A stretch of 64,000 nucleotides of DNA from CAWUEX02 sp038148375 (lineage in GTDB: Bacteria; Pseudomonadota; Alphaproteobacteria; Rhodospirillales; Rhodospirillaceae), in NCBI GenBank assembly GCA_038148375.1, contig JAYQVH010000004.1, positions 124,001 through 188,000 of the forward strand, in the 5' to 3' direction. The first letter of the stretch is position 1; the number at the start of each line of letters is the position of its first letter. Below are positions 28,971 through 37,046 of this stretch, piece by piece. The notes under the pieces are model-generated. The model made no database searches. It had not been told where the DNA came from and saw only the letters and a list, made by a program, of their open reading frames with translations. The position numbers and the translations under genes were made by a program.

Positions 28971-29876
28971 TCACGGGAGTGTGAGCGTGCCGCGGCTGAC
29001 GGCAACGGCAAAACCTCCGACGCGAACGGCCGTTAGGGTCCCTGCGGCGACGTCCGCGGAAACCGCGAGTGTGCTGGGCCGTCCCATCTCCACCCCTTGG
29101 ACGACACGCCATCTGTGCGTGCCGTCCGAGAGCGCCTGGTATTCCGTCAACGCGCCGGCCAGTGCCGCCGCGGCGGATCCGGTGGCCGGATCCTCTGGGA
29201 TTCCGTGCGCCGGCGCGAACATGCGGGCGCGCACATCGACAGAGTCGTCGCCCGTCTCAAACGTAAAGGCGAAGATGCCGGCCGAGCCGCTGTCGCCGAA
29301 CGACCGGGTCCAGTCAGACGCATTTGTTGCCGCCCGTTCGAGGGCCGCCAAAGACCCCAGGGCGACAAAGGCAAACTGTGCGCCGCATGACCAGTGAGCC
29401 GGCGCAACCACGTCGGCGGCAACATCACCGGTCTCGAGTCCAAGCGCCTCAGCCCAGGCTCGGAGGGGCAGGTCGCTGTCACGTTTGACCGGCAATTGGG
29501 CTACGGATAACTCCGCGTAAGCGCGCCCTGGCGATACATTGGACACCGTGACCGGTACAACGCCAACGCCTTCTTCAAGCAACAGCGTCCGGCTGGTCTG
29601 TGTGTCGGCGTCCGCCAAGGCAAGCGCGACGGCTGTCCCGAGCGTTGGGTGGCCGGCAAATTCAAGTTCGTCGACGGGCGTGAAAATGCGTACGCGATGT
29701 GAATGTGACGCGTCTCGCGGCGGCAGCACGAAAGTCGTTTCCGAGAGATTGAACTCGTTTGCGATGGATTGCATGTGCGAGTCCGACAATACCCGTCCAT
29801 CCGGGATCACGGCGAGGGGATTGCCGCCGAAGACCGAGTCCGTAAAGACGTCCAACGTTACGTAGTGGACGTCCAT
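28971..29876 (-). CDS. PhzF family isomerase/epimerase
   Basis: This 301-residue protein has the two-domain diaminopimelate-epimerase-like fold of PhzF. The N-terminal signature is DVFTDSVFGGNPLAVI, the Glu-bearing segment is NLSETTFVLPP, and the second domain has the signature MFAPAHGIPEDPATGSAAAAL. PhzF itself isomerises trans-2,3-dihydro-3-hydroxyanthranilate, but most members have unknown substrates and there are no other phenazine genes here. The ATG at 29876 begins only five bases after the stop of the CpcT/CpeT-like gene, indicating cotranscription. Confidence 0.88.
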   Translation of the reverse strand: MDVHYVTLDVFTDSVFGGNPLAVIPDGRVLSDSHMQSIANEFNLSETTFVLPPRDASHSHRVRIFTPVDELEFAGHPTLGTAVALALADADTQTSRTLLLEEGVGVVPVTVSNVSPGRAYAELSVAQLPVKRDSDLPLRAWAEALGLETGDVAADVVAPAHWSCGAQFAFVALGSLAALERAATNASDWTRSFGDSGSAGIFAFTFETGDDSVDVRARMFAPAHGIPEDPATGSAAAALAGALTEYQALSDGTHRWRVVQGVEMGRPSTLAVSADVAAGTLTAVRVGGFAVAVSRGTLTLP

Positions 29877-29881
29877 TCCCG

Positions 29882-30937
29882 TCAAAATTCGGGAACCGCG
29901 TCGCGGTTTGAAACCACGTAGCAATTGACCAGGATAAATCCCAAGTTCAGGCCCAAGCGCTCCGCATCCGGCTGAGTAAAGGTGTAGCCGAAGAATTCGC
30001 CGGCCGAGCCATCGGCGTTGCGTTCGAAGATGTACATCACCAGGCTGTCGCGTGTGTAGGCGCCCGTTTCATTGTTCATTTGCCAATCGACGTTGCGCAG
30101 ATTGATCTCAATGGTGCGCGGTGTGTCCTCATTGGATGTAAAGCGGACCATACCGCCCTGGTCCGTCATTTTCAGGTTGTCGAATCGGGTGAATGGAATA
30201 TCCCGTCCGCCTGAAACACCGGGCATGTCCGCGTAACAGGTGAAGTTGCGCGCGCGAATCATCTTGGTGTGAACGCCGTTCGGATTGCCGGCGATTAACT
30301 CGCCGCCGGTGTTGTAATCCTGGGCGAGGGTCCATAACGCGTCCTTAGACAGCATCATGTCGTAGACGGTCGTAACCTCGCCGCCGTCTTCAGGTTGCCA
30401 CCTGCATGCGCCGTCCTCAGTCGCGCCGCGGAATTGGCCGGCTTCACGCCGCCACAAGACATCGCACCCTTCAACATAGAGCGTGTTCGCAGGTGTCCGG
30501 TCGCCCAGCAAGGACGGATCCAGGTGGGCGTCTTTGTACTTGGCGATCAGATCTGTCCCAAGCAGCAGGTAATTCTTCATGCGGATCGCTTCGGCGGCGT
30601 TATCCGCTTCAAAGCTGTAGATGCGCAGGCGATCGGGATTGTCCGGTTCGTTATCGCGGTGATCGCGGACAAAGAACACATGAGTGCCAAACGCAGGCAG
30701 ATCGACACGGGTTATGTTGGATGTGACTCTGCTGTGGCGGGCTTCCTCACGCACGCCGAGACGGCCATCAAAATAGACCTGCTCACGGTTGTCGTAGGTC
30801 CCGGGGAGCATCACCGCGATGACATCCACGTCTCGCTCCGCCGGCGTGCCATCTTGGCCCTGAGCGAAAGCCTCGCCGGTGAGCGCGGCTAGCACCGTGA
30901 TGAAAAAATACGTCGAACGGCGACAACGTCGAATCAT
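29882..30937 (-). CDS. exported CpcT/CpeT-like protein
   Basis: This 351-residue protein has a signal peptide (about residues 1-25, ending GEAFA) and then resembles the CpcT/CpeT chromophore lyase family. Signatures are MLPGTYDNREQV near the mature start and a cysteine-rich stretch, GCDVLWRREAGQFRGAT followed by ACRW. In cyanobacteria this calycin-like beta barrel attaches bilins to phycobiliproteins. Nothing else in the window points to phototrophy, and the protein is exported, so a bilin-lyase role is unlikely. The ATG at 30937 has GGAG eight bases upstream, which is better than the GTG at 30949. It is translationally close to the PhzF gene. Confidence 0.65.
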   Translation of the reverse strand: MIRRCRRSTYFFITVLAALTGEAFAQGQDGTPAERDVDVIAVMLPGTYDNREQVYFDGRLGVREEARHSRVTSNITRVDLPAFGTHVFFVRDHRDNEPDNPDRLRIYSFEADNAAEAIRMKNYLLLGTDLIAKYKDAHLDPSLLGDRTPANTLYVEGCDVLWRREAGQFRGATEDGACRWQPEDGGEVTTVYDMMLSKDALWTLAQDYNTGGELIAGNPNGVHTKMIRARNFTCYADMPGVSGGRDIPFTRFDNLKMTDQGGMVRFTSNEDTPRTIEINLRNVDWQMNNETGAYTRDSLVMYIFERNADGSAGEFFGYTFTQPDAERLGLNLGFILVNCYVVSNRDAVPEF

Positions 30938-30994
30938 GGCGAACTCCACTCTGAGCGCCGCACTTTAGCACGGCCGCCCGGGAAGACGAGGCGT

Positions 30995-31660
30995 TTACGC
31001 GGTGACGCGTTCTTCGGTCAGCCGCCACGGATGGTTATCGCTCAGTCCGTCAAGCGCGATGGCATTGACGGGTTCGCACGGGGCGCGAAGATCAGAAAAT
31101 TCTTCAGACAACGCCGCCCACGCCTCTTCCGCCCCCGTCATCGATGCGAACTGGCATACGATGAAATGACTGCCCGGCATCAAGCTTTCGAGGCGTTCAA
31201 CCGCTTCCGGACCGGCGTCGACCATAATTGTGCCACCTTGATCTCCCAGCGCCGCGATGAATGCATCGGCAAATTTACGCCACTGGCTCGGTTTTTCCGG
31301 ATTTGAGCTGATCAACAAATAGCCGTGGCCGCCCGGAATGGGATCGGCCGCGCGGTCCAGGCCCGGCAAACCAACAGCGGCGAACCGCCCAGCGTTCTTG
31401 CGGTGCACATATGCTTCCCGGTAGGCATCCGACCACCAAAAATCGGACACCTGATCCGGTGAGGGAAACCGCGCGAGCATGGCGGACAGATTGCCGAGCC
31501 CGCCGCTGAGAATTCGCACGCCACCGCTTTCTCCGCCCATCACCAAGCGATACCCGTGGTGCGCGGCATAGATCGGCGGAAGTTTCTCCTGATATCGATC
31601 CATCCCGGCGCGTTCGAGCGGGCGTCCCAATACAAGTAAATATCCTGGTCGGCGTGTCAT
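30995..31660 (-). CDS. double DUF1330 (ferredoxin-like fold) protein
   Basis: This 221-residue protein appears to hold two DUF1330-type dimeric alpha-beta-barrel domains. The first (residues 1-95) reads GYLLVLGRPLERAGMDRYQE and later FWWSDAYREAYVHRK; the second (about 108-205) reads GYLLISSNPEKPSQWRKFAD and later HFIVCQFASM. Usual DUF1330 proteins are a single domain of about 95 residues that dimerise, so a fused pair would mimic the dimer. No function is known. It is followed after about 45 bases by the CpcT/CpeT-like gene on the same strand and is divergent from the PadR gene. Confidence 0.72.
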   Translation of the reverse strand: MTRRPGYLLVLGRPLERAGMDRYQEKLPPIYAAHHGYRLVMGGESGGVRILSGGLGNLSAMLARFPSPDQVSDFWWSDAYREAYVHRKNAGRFAAVGLPGLDRAADPIPGGHGYLLISSNPEKPSQWRKFADAFIAALGDQGGTIMVDAGPEAVERLESLMPGSHFIVCQFASMTGAEEAWAALSEEFSDLRAPCEPVNAIALDGLSDNHPWRLTEERVTA

Positions 31661-31716
31661 GCCGGAAACATGCCGCTGGCGCGGTATTCAATCAACCCTC
31701 GCAACCACCGGCTTTG

Positions 31717-31764
31717 TTGACATGCCTAGAACTACGATGCATTATACCTTGAATAGCGAGGTAT
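31717..31764 (+). promoter_or_regulatory. padR promoter with overlapping operator
   Basis: A consensus -35 hexamer TTGACA (31717-31722) is followed 17 bases later by a -10-like CATTAT (31740-31745). An inverted repeat ATACCT-N9-AGGTAT (31744-31764) overlaps the -10 and presumed start point, and a further related half site, CAAGGTGTAT, covers the ribosome binding site before the ATG at 31784. This fits autorepression by the PadR protein it precedes. Confidence 0.6.
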
Positions 31765-31783
31765 CTAGTGCCAAGGTGTATAT

Positions 31784-32122
31784 ATGTCCAAGTCAAATCC
31801 GCCGTTTATGAGTGGCGTTCCTGAGCTGCTGGTCCTGAGACTGCTCGCCCGCCAGGAAATGTATGGTTATGAACTCGTGAAGGCCGTGCGCGCCGCTACC
31901 GGCGAGGAGATCGCCCTTGGAGAGGGCGTGGTTTATCCGGTGCTCCACAGCTTGGAGACGTCCGGAGCCCTGACGGCGACACGCAAACCCGTCAACGGGC
32001 GCACGCGTGTCTACTATACCGTCACGGCCAAGGGGCAGAAGCGGTTGAGTACGCTGACCAGCGAATGGCAGCGCATTCGATCCGGAATTGAAAGCGCATT
32101 GGGGGAGGCCGGCCATGTCTGA
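31784..32122 (+). CDS. PadR family transcriptional regulator
   Basis: This 112-residue winged-helix protein matches the small PadR-s2 subfamily, beginning with LLVLRLLARQEMYGYELVKAV and ending with a single dimerisation helix. The wing reads GRTRVYYTVTAKGQKRL. The ATG follows AAGG at seven bases. The stop overlaps the next gene by eight bases, so the HAAS-type membrane protein is translationally coupled. Such PadR-membrane protein pairs are common regulatory modules; the inducer is unknown. Confidence 0.9.
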   Translation: MSKSNPPFMSGVPELLVLRLLARQEMYGYELVKAVRAATGEEIALGEGVVYPVLHSLETSGALTATRKPVNGRTRVYYTVTAKGQKRLSTLTSEWQRIRSGIESALGEAGHV

Positions 32123-32822
32123 CGCAAGCAAATTTCAATCCGACCTCGACCAATTTGTTCAAGCGCTCTTGCGTGGCGGTGTTGCACCGAAAGTGATCGG
32201 CCGGACAGTTGAAGAACTGCGCGATCATTATGACGATTTGTGCGAGAGCCAAACGCCCGACGAGGCCCGCAGACAGTTAGGGTCCCTAGAGGAGATTGCG
32301 GCTGATTTAATCGCGCGTAAGGAACTGCAGAGCTGGTCCGCACGCTGGCCTTGGCTGATGTATATCTTGCTCCCCGTTGCGGGTGTCATCTGCGCCATCG
32401 TACTGGGAGCTGTGTCTGTCGGTTATAGCTGGCGTGCCATCGAATTTTTCGTTGGCGTCACCCTTGTCCCGGCGGAGAGCGTCACCGCCGCCGTGAATAT
32501 TGTGTTCTGGTCGATCGCTCATGTGTTGCCGGTTGCCCTTGCGGTGGTCGTGGGTTGGCACGCGGTCATCACGCGCCGTCCGCTGGTGTGGCCGGTGATG
32601 GGGCTGATTGTGCTATGTATGGCAGGTGGCGCGCTGGACTTCTCCGCCAACTGGCCGCTGCCTCCGGATGGCCCGCGGACGATTGAGGTAGGATTTGCCT
32701 ACGGTCCGCCGTTTCCAAATCTCGCTCAAGCTGTACTGCACGGGATGTTGAACGTTTCAATCGCGGCGGGCTTAATCGCGCTGTCCACCAAAATGCGGAC
32801 GAAATTCCTCCCAGAATCCTAA
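32115..32822 (+). CDS. HAAS-type membrane protein coupled to PadR
   Basis: This 235-residue protein has an N-terminal cytoplasmic helical domain of about 75 residues (FQSDLDQFVQALLRGGV, then EELRDHYDDL and LGSLEEIAADLI), the pattern of the HAAS or permease-prefix domain typically found beside PadR regulators. Four membrane helices follow between residues 80 and 225. The ATG at 32115 has GGAGG upstream, inside the padR 3' end. It probably relays an envelope signal or is a target of PadR; no enzyme motif is visible. Confidence 0.75.
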   Translation: MSDASKFQSDLDQFVQALLRGGVAPKVIGRTVEELRDHYDDLCESQTPDEARRQLGSLEEIAADLIARKELQSWSARWPWLMYILLPVAGVICAIVLGAVSVGYSWRAIEFFVGVTLVPAESVTAAVNIVFWSIAHVLPVALAVVVGWHAVITRRPLVWPVMGLIVLCMAGGALDFSANWPLPPDGPRTIEVGFAYGPPFPNLAQAVLHGMLNVSIAAGLIALSTKMRTKFLPES

Positions 32823-33021
32823 AAAATACCGATAATCCAATACTTTAACAATTTCCTGGGTATGGTCTTTTTGCAACACCGCGGCTAAATCCGTGATGGA
32901 GCCCAAAGCAAGGCGTACATACGGCCTTTCCAGTGGTAAAAATGTCTCCAATGCGACCCAGCGGGCAGGGGAGCCCGGGCGTGTCGCATGGGTATTTCAA
33001 ACCAGGGTCTGTGGGGATTCA

Positions 33022-35241
33022 ATGACACTTCGGAAATCACTTTTCGCCTCGGCCGCGATGGCCGCCGCGGTTCTGCCGCTGTCCAGCGTCATGGCGCAGG
33101 ATATCACTCTTGAAGAAATCGTCGTCACGGCACAGCGCCGTGAGACCAGCCTGCAGGAAACCCCGGTAGCGGTGACCGCGCTCTCGGCCTTACAGATCGA
33201 GCGCCAACAGGTCACGGAAACGATCGACCTGATCCGCTCCATCCCGAACATGCAGGGCAACAACAACGTCACCATCGGCCTGTCGAATTCCTACTTCCTG
33301 CGCGGGATCGGTAATACGGAATCGATCGCGACCTTCGACGTTCCGGTCGGCACGTATGTCGATGACATCTATATTGCCCGCCAAAACGGCAACAACATCG
33401 AACTGGTCGACATCGAGCGCATCGAAGTGTTGCGCGGCCCGCAGGGTACGCTGTTCGGCCGCAACACAACCGGTGGCGCAATCAGCATCATTACCCGCAA
33501 GCCGCAGGACGAATTCGAAGCCAAGGGCGAAATCAGCTACGGCCGATTTGACGAGATGCGTGCCAAGGGCAGCGTCAATATCCCGATCAGCGACAAGGTG
33601 CTGACCAATATCTCTGGGTATTACATGAACGACGACGGCTGGATGACCAGCCTCACCACCGGCGACAAATATAACTTCCAGGATGCCTGGGGTGTGCGCG
33701 GCGCCGTCCGCGTACTGCCGTCAGACAACGTGTCCTGGGATGTGTCGATGGACTACTCGACGACAGATCACCAAAATCTCGGTGCGTCGGTTGACAGCTC
33801 GCAGTCAGGGACGAACCGAAGTGCCAGCTCGTCGGGCCCCTGGCAGGGCGCGAACGGCCGTGAGAACTTTACCGATCTCGTGAACTGCAAGACCGGCGAT
33901 ACGGCGCTGGCTTGGCTGGCCAACGGCTGCACCGCCAACGAAGTCTACGGCTACAACATTTATTCCAATATCGCGGTCGATGCGTCGGACAACCTGTCAG
34001 TCAACATCATCACCGGTTACCGCAACCTCGACCACAGCTTCGTCAGCCCTCTGCTGGATAATAATCCGCAGAATTCCCTGGGTCTTGACGAGTTCTTCCT
34101 GGCTAATGATGGCAGCCATAATCAGTTCAGCCAGGAAGTGAAGTTTAATTTTGATGCCATGGACGGACGGTTCAATCTCGTCACCGGTTTCTTCTACATG
34201 AATGAAACCAACTTTACCGAGTTCACCGATCTCATTCGCATTCCCGGTCTGCCGTTCAATATCCAGATCGCTGACCGAGACATGGAAAACAACACCGAGA
34301 GCTTCGCCTGGTACGGTCAGGCCGACTTCGAAATCATCGAAAATCTCACCCTCACCGCGGGCCTGCGCTGGACCGACGAAAAGAAAACCGTCGATATAGA
34401 TTTTCTTGATGCCGCCGGAGCCGTCGTCTTCACCGAAGACGATATTCCCTCTCCGGATGCGTTTTCGACCGTGCGCTGGACGCCGCGGTTCGCGCTTCAG
34501 TACGCCATGTCCGATGACGTGATGGTCTATGCATCGGCCACCAACGGCTTTAAGTCAGGCGGGTGGAACGCTCGGTCGACCACGGCGAACAGCTTCCGGT
34601 CGTTCGATGAAGAGAAGGTGTGGTCCTACGAGGCCGGTCTGCGCTCCGAGTTCCTGGACAACCGCCTACGCCTGAACTTGACCGTGTATGACGCCAATTA
34701 CGACGACATTCAGATCGCAACCGTTCTGCCTGGGACAGCGACTTTCGTCACTGAAAACGGCGGGAACACCAATAACCGCGGTGCCGAAATCGAAGCCTCA
34801 GCGTTGGTCACCGATGGTCTGACCGTGTTCGCCAACATCGGCTTCATGGATGCGGAGTTCAAGAGCCTGTCGGACCGGGCGCTGGCGAGCGGCTTCACAA
34901 GCGGTACGGTTCCGGTGCGCTCGCCGGATTACACCGGTCAGGTCGGTTTCAGCTACGTCACCGGTCTGGATAGCTTGGAAGGCGACTTAAACGTGAATGC
35001 CGACTTCCAGGTGACCGATAACTTCCATGTTAACAACCAGAACGCGCCGGAGGGTTTCAACTTGGGTTACGAAACGCTGAATGCGTCCATCGGATATGAA
35101 GCCGAAGATGGTTCGTGGGGGGTCAGCCTGGGCTGTAAGAACTGTCTGGACGAGAAGTACTGGACGACCGACTTCCTGTCCACGCGCTTCCTGGGCGAGC
35201 CGATGCGTTGGGCATTGCGCCTGAAGTTCGCTTACAACTAA
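33022..35241 (+). CDS. TonB-dependent outer-membrane receptor
   Basis: This 739-residue protein has a signal peptide ending SSVMAQ, a TonB box-like segment (LEEIVVTAQRR), a plug domain to about residue 165 (with RIEVLRGPQGTLFGRNTTGG) and a 22-strand barrel ending in LRLKFAYN. It would import a large or scarce ligand using energy from TonB-ExbBD, which are not in the window. The class is typical of organic-compound receptors in alphaproteobacteria; the ligand is unknown. The ATG at 33022 has GGGG upstream and gives a normal signal peptide. A strong terminator follows. Confidence 0.93.
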   Translation: MTLRKSLFASAAMAAAVLPLSSVMAQDITLEEIVVTAQRRETSLQETPVAVTALSALQIERQQVTETIDLIRSIPNMQGNNNVTIGLSNSYFLRGIGNTESIATFDVPVGTYVDDIYIARQNGNNIELVDIERIEVLRGPQGTLFGRNTTGGAISIITRKPQDEFEAKGEISYGRFDEMRAKGSVNIPISDKVLTNISGYYMNDDGWMTSLTTGDKYNFQDAWGVRGAVRVLPSDNVSWDVSMDYSTTDHQNLGASVDSSQSGTNRSASSSGPWQGANGRENFTDLVNCKTGDTALAWLANGCTANEVYGYNIYSNIAVDASDNLSVNIITGYRNLDHSFVSPLLDNNPQNSLGLDEFFLANDGSHNQFSQEVKFNFDAMDGRFNLVTGFFYMNETNFTEFTDLIRIPGLPFNIQIADRDMENNTESFAWYGQADFEIIENLTLTAGLRWTDEKKTVDIDFLDAAGAVVFTEDDIPSPDAFSTVRWTPRFALQYAMSDDVMVYASATNGFKSGGWNARSTTANSFRSFDEEKVWSYEAGLRSEFLDNRLRLNLTVYDANYDDIQIATVLPGTATFVTENGGNTNNRGAEIEASALVTDGLTVFANIGFMDAEFKSLSDRALASGFTSGTVPVRSPDYTGQVGFSYVTGLDSLEGDLNVNADFQVTDNFHVNNQNAPEGFNLGYETLNASIGYEAEDGSWGVSLGCKNCLDEKYWTTDFLSTRFLGEPMRWALRLKFAYN

Positions 35242-35264
35242 GCGACCCCGCGCCAAAGACTGAG

Positions 35265-35299
35265 CCGGCCGGCAGGAAACTGCCGGCCGGTTTTCTTTT
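35265..35299 (+). terminator. strong intrinsic terminator after the TonB receptor
   Basis: A perfect 11-base stem (CCGGCCGGCAG, GAAA tetraloop, CTGCCGGCCGG) is followed by TTTTCTTTT. This is a textbook rho-independent terminator and separates the receptor gene from the genes that follow. Confidence 0.93.
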
Positions 35300-35414
35300 G
35301 TCTTCAACGCGTTAGCAGCCCCGCTGCCACCTGCCGAAGGTCCGGGCGGTTTCCCTCTTTCATCCCTGCGGCCTGACGGCGTACCCTTTGCTTAGGCGAA
35401 CGGGAGAGGGATCT

Positions 35415-35750
35415 ATGGCCGAAGGCGCCAAAGCGGACACGCACACCACAAACTTCTTCAAGTCCGATACAGACCGGTCGGTCCTGCTCAAGGACTTGAT
35501 GACCGATAATATTGTTACGGCTCTGATCAACCTTGGCGCGGAGCAATGGACGACGCGCCGCCGCCTCATGGTGATCGAGCAGTTGCTGACGGAGCACGGC
35601 TCCGTCACCACCGAGATGATTGAGTCCTACATCCCCAGCCCCGAAGTCACTGCGGCGTGGGAACAGGAACGCAACGACTTCATCACCCGCATATACGATG
35701 TCCTGGCGCGGCGCGGCGACGTTCCCGTCGATGCCAAGCTGGATTACTAG
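35415..35750 (+). CDS. small hypothetical soluble protein
   Basis: I do not recognise this 111-residue protein. It is helical and charged, has no signal peptide and no cysteine, and contains a segment (TRRRLMVIEQLLTEHGSVTTEMIESYI) that could be a helix-turn-helix-like fold, though this is only inference. The ATG at 35415 has GAGAGGG upstream. It lies 34 bases before the methyltransferase gene on the same strand and is probably in one operon with it, between two TonB receptors. Confidence 0.7.
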   Translation: MAEGAKADTHTTNFFKSDTDRSVLLKDLMTDNIVTALINLGAEQWTTRRRLMVIEQLLTEHGSVTTEMIESYIPSPEVTAAWEQERNDFITRIYDVLARRGDVPVDAKLDY

Positions 35751-35784
35751 GCGCTACCCGCGCTGAGGAGAGGAGACCTCCGCC

Positions 35785-36972
35785 ATGTTAAATCGCAGAC
35801 GTTTATTCACGGCATCCGCTGCGGCCGCCGCGGCCGCCCAGCCTGTTTCTAAAGCCTTCGCCAAGGCCATGGACAGCGGCCTGCTGCTCGACGTCGAAGA
35901 CCGCGGATCGATCGGTCTGTTCGAACGGATCGGCAGCCTCAACGTCGAAAGCGGGCTCGATTTCCATACCGGGTACCGGGTGTGGATGGCGAAGTCGCTG
36001 CATCGCTCGGCGCTGTTGCAAGCGTTCAAAGTCTTGCGTGAGAACGGTTACGAGCCGACCGACGACCTGCCGCTGGATCAGGCGGTCGAGCTGTTTACCT
36101 CCGACCCTGTCATTGCGCTCGATTTGCACAACTGGGAGCGCACACAGGAGATCATGTGGCGCGAGATCAAGAAGGCATATGATCGCGACGCCGATCGCTA
36201 TCTGGAAGAACTGGCGTCGGCAGAAACGCAGGGGCCAGGCGGACTGGAACTCGACTCATCACTCGATATTCCGGATTACGCCAAGTACGAGATTCACATA
36301 CAGCCGGGGGGTTACGTCGGCGACCGATTTGCCGGGTACATCTATTACCACGGGCAGAATGTTGTGTTCCTCAACGGCAACTATCAGGACAATCTGCAGA
36401 CCCAATGGTCGCGCAGCATGCCCGAGGTTATGAAGGGCAGGAAAGTCGAGCGTGTGCTGGAGCAGGGCTGTGCCGCCGGTCAGTTTGCCATGGTCTTGAA
36501 GCGCATGTTCCCTGACGCGGAGGTCTGGGGCGACGACGTCGCAGGGCCGATGCTGCGCTTCGCCCACATGCGCACCGTCGATCACAAGCTTAAGGTTAAC
36601 TATGTGCAGCAATTGTCGGAACAATCCCAGTTCCCGGACAATCATTTCGATCTCGTCACCAACAATCTGCTGGTCCATGAAATGCCGGCGGAGAAAGTGC
36701 GGGCGCTGGCGCACGAATCCTTCCGCATCCTAAAGCCCGGCGGTGTGTACTATCCGCTCGACAGTTACTCAGGCGACCAGCCGCGCGGCACGGCGTTGGC
36801 CAAATACAACGCGTGGCGCAATTATCGCTGGAACCACGAAGTATGGTGGATGGAGTACTACGACCTCGATATGGCGCAGGCCATGCGCGAGGCCGGTTTC
36901 ATCGTCGACGAGAGCGGTCCGGCGGGGCGGACAGACACCACCCGCAACATCATCGGGTACAAGCCCGCCTAA
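35785..36972 (+). CDS. SAM-dependent methyltransferase with Tat-like N-terminus
   Basis: This 395-residue protein has a class I methyltransferase domain in its C-terminal half: motif I is VLEQGCAAGQFA near residue 226, an acidic residue follows at WGDDVAG, and the later motifs are HFDLVTNNLLVHEM and RILKPGGVY. Residues 1-28 (LNRRRLFTASAAAAAAA) look like a twin-arginine signal peptide with a possible cleavage after AFA. That is odd because S-adenosylmethionine is cytoplasmic; the start may therefore be wrong, or the segment may not be cleaved. The N-terminal 200 residues have no family I can name. The gene has a strong GAGGAGAC upstream. Confidence 0.78.
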   Translation: MLNRRRLFTASAAAAAAAQPVSKAFAKAMDSGLLLDVEDRGSIGLFERIGSLNVESGLDFHTGYRVWMAKSLHRSALLQAFKVLRENGYEPTDDLPLDQAVELFTSDPVIALDLHNWERTQEIMWREIKKAYDRDADRYLEELASAETQGPGGLELDSSLDIPDYAKYEIHIQPGGYVGDRFAGYIYYHGQNVVFLNGNYQDNLQTQWSRSMPEVMKGRKVERVLEQGCAAGQFAMVLKRMFPDAEVWGDDVAGPMLRFAHMRTVDHKLKVNYVQQLSEQSQFPDNHFDLVTNNLLVHEMPAEKVRALAHESFRILKPGGVYYPLDSYSGDQPRGTALAKYNAWRNYRWNHEVWWMEYYDLDMAQAMREAGFIVDESGPAGRTDTTRNIIGYKPA

Positions 36973-36991
36973 GACACAGAGTTATCGCCAC

Positions 36992-37031
36992 AAAAAAAAG
37001 CGGCGGTCCGTTGGGACCGCCGCTTTCGTTT
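36992..37031. terminator. bidirectional intrinsic terminator
   Basis: A 13-base perfect stem (AAAGCGGCGGTCC, four-base loop, GGACCGCCGCTTT) lies between the convergent methyltransferase and TonB receptor genes. An A8 tract on the left gives a U run for minus-strand transcription, and TTTCGTTT on the right serves the plus strand. Confidence 0.9.
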
Positions 37032-37046
37032 GTATGTCGAACGGGC

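Noticed and set aside
28971..30937. PhzF plus CpcT/CpeT-like pair as a phenazine or bilin pathway
   Set aside because: No other phenazine, bilin or photosynthesis gene is present, so naming a pathway would be unsupported.
35388..35414. Earlier start for the 111-residue unknown protein
   Set aside because: The ATG at 35415 has a strong GAGAGGG at good spacing; the earlier TTG has none.
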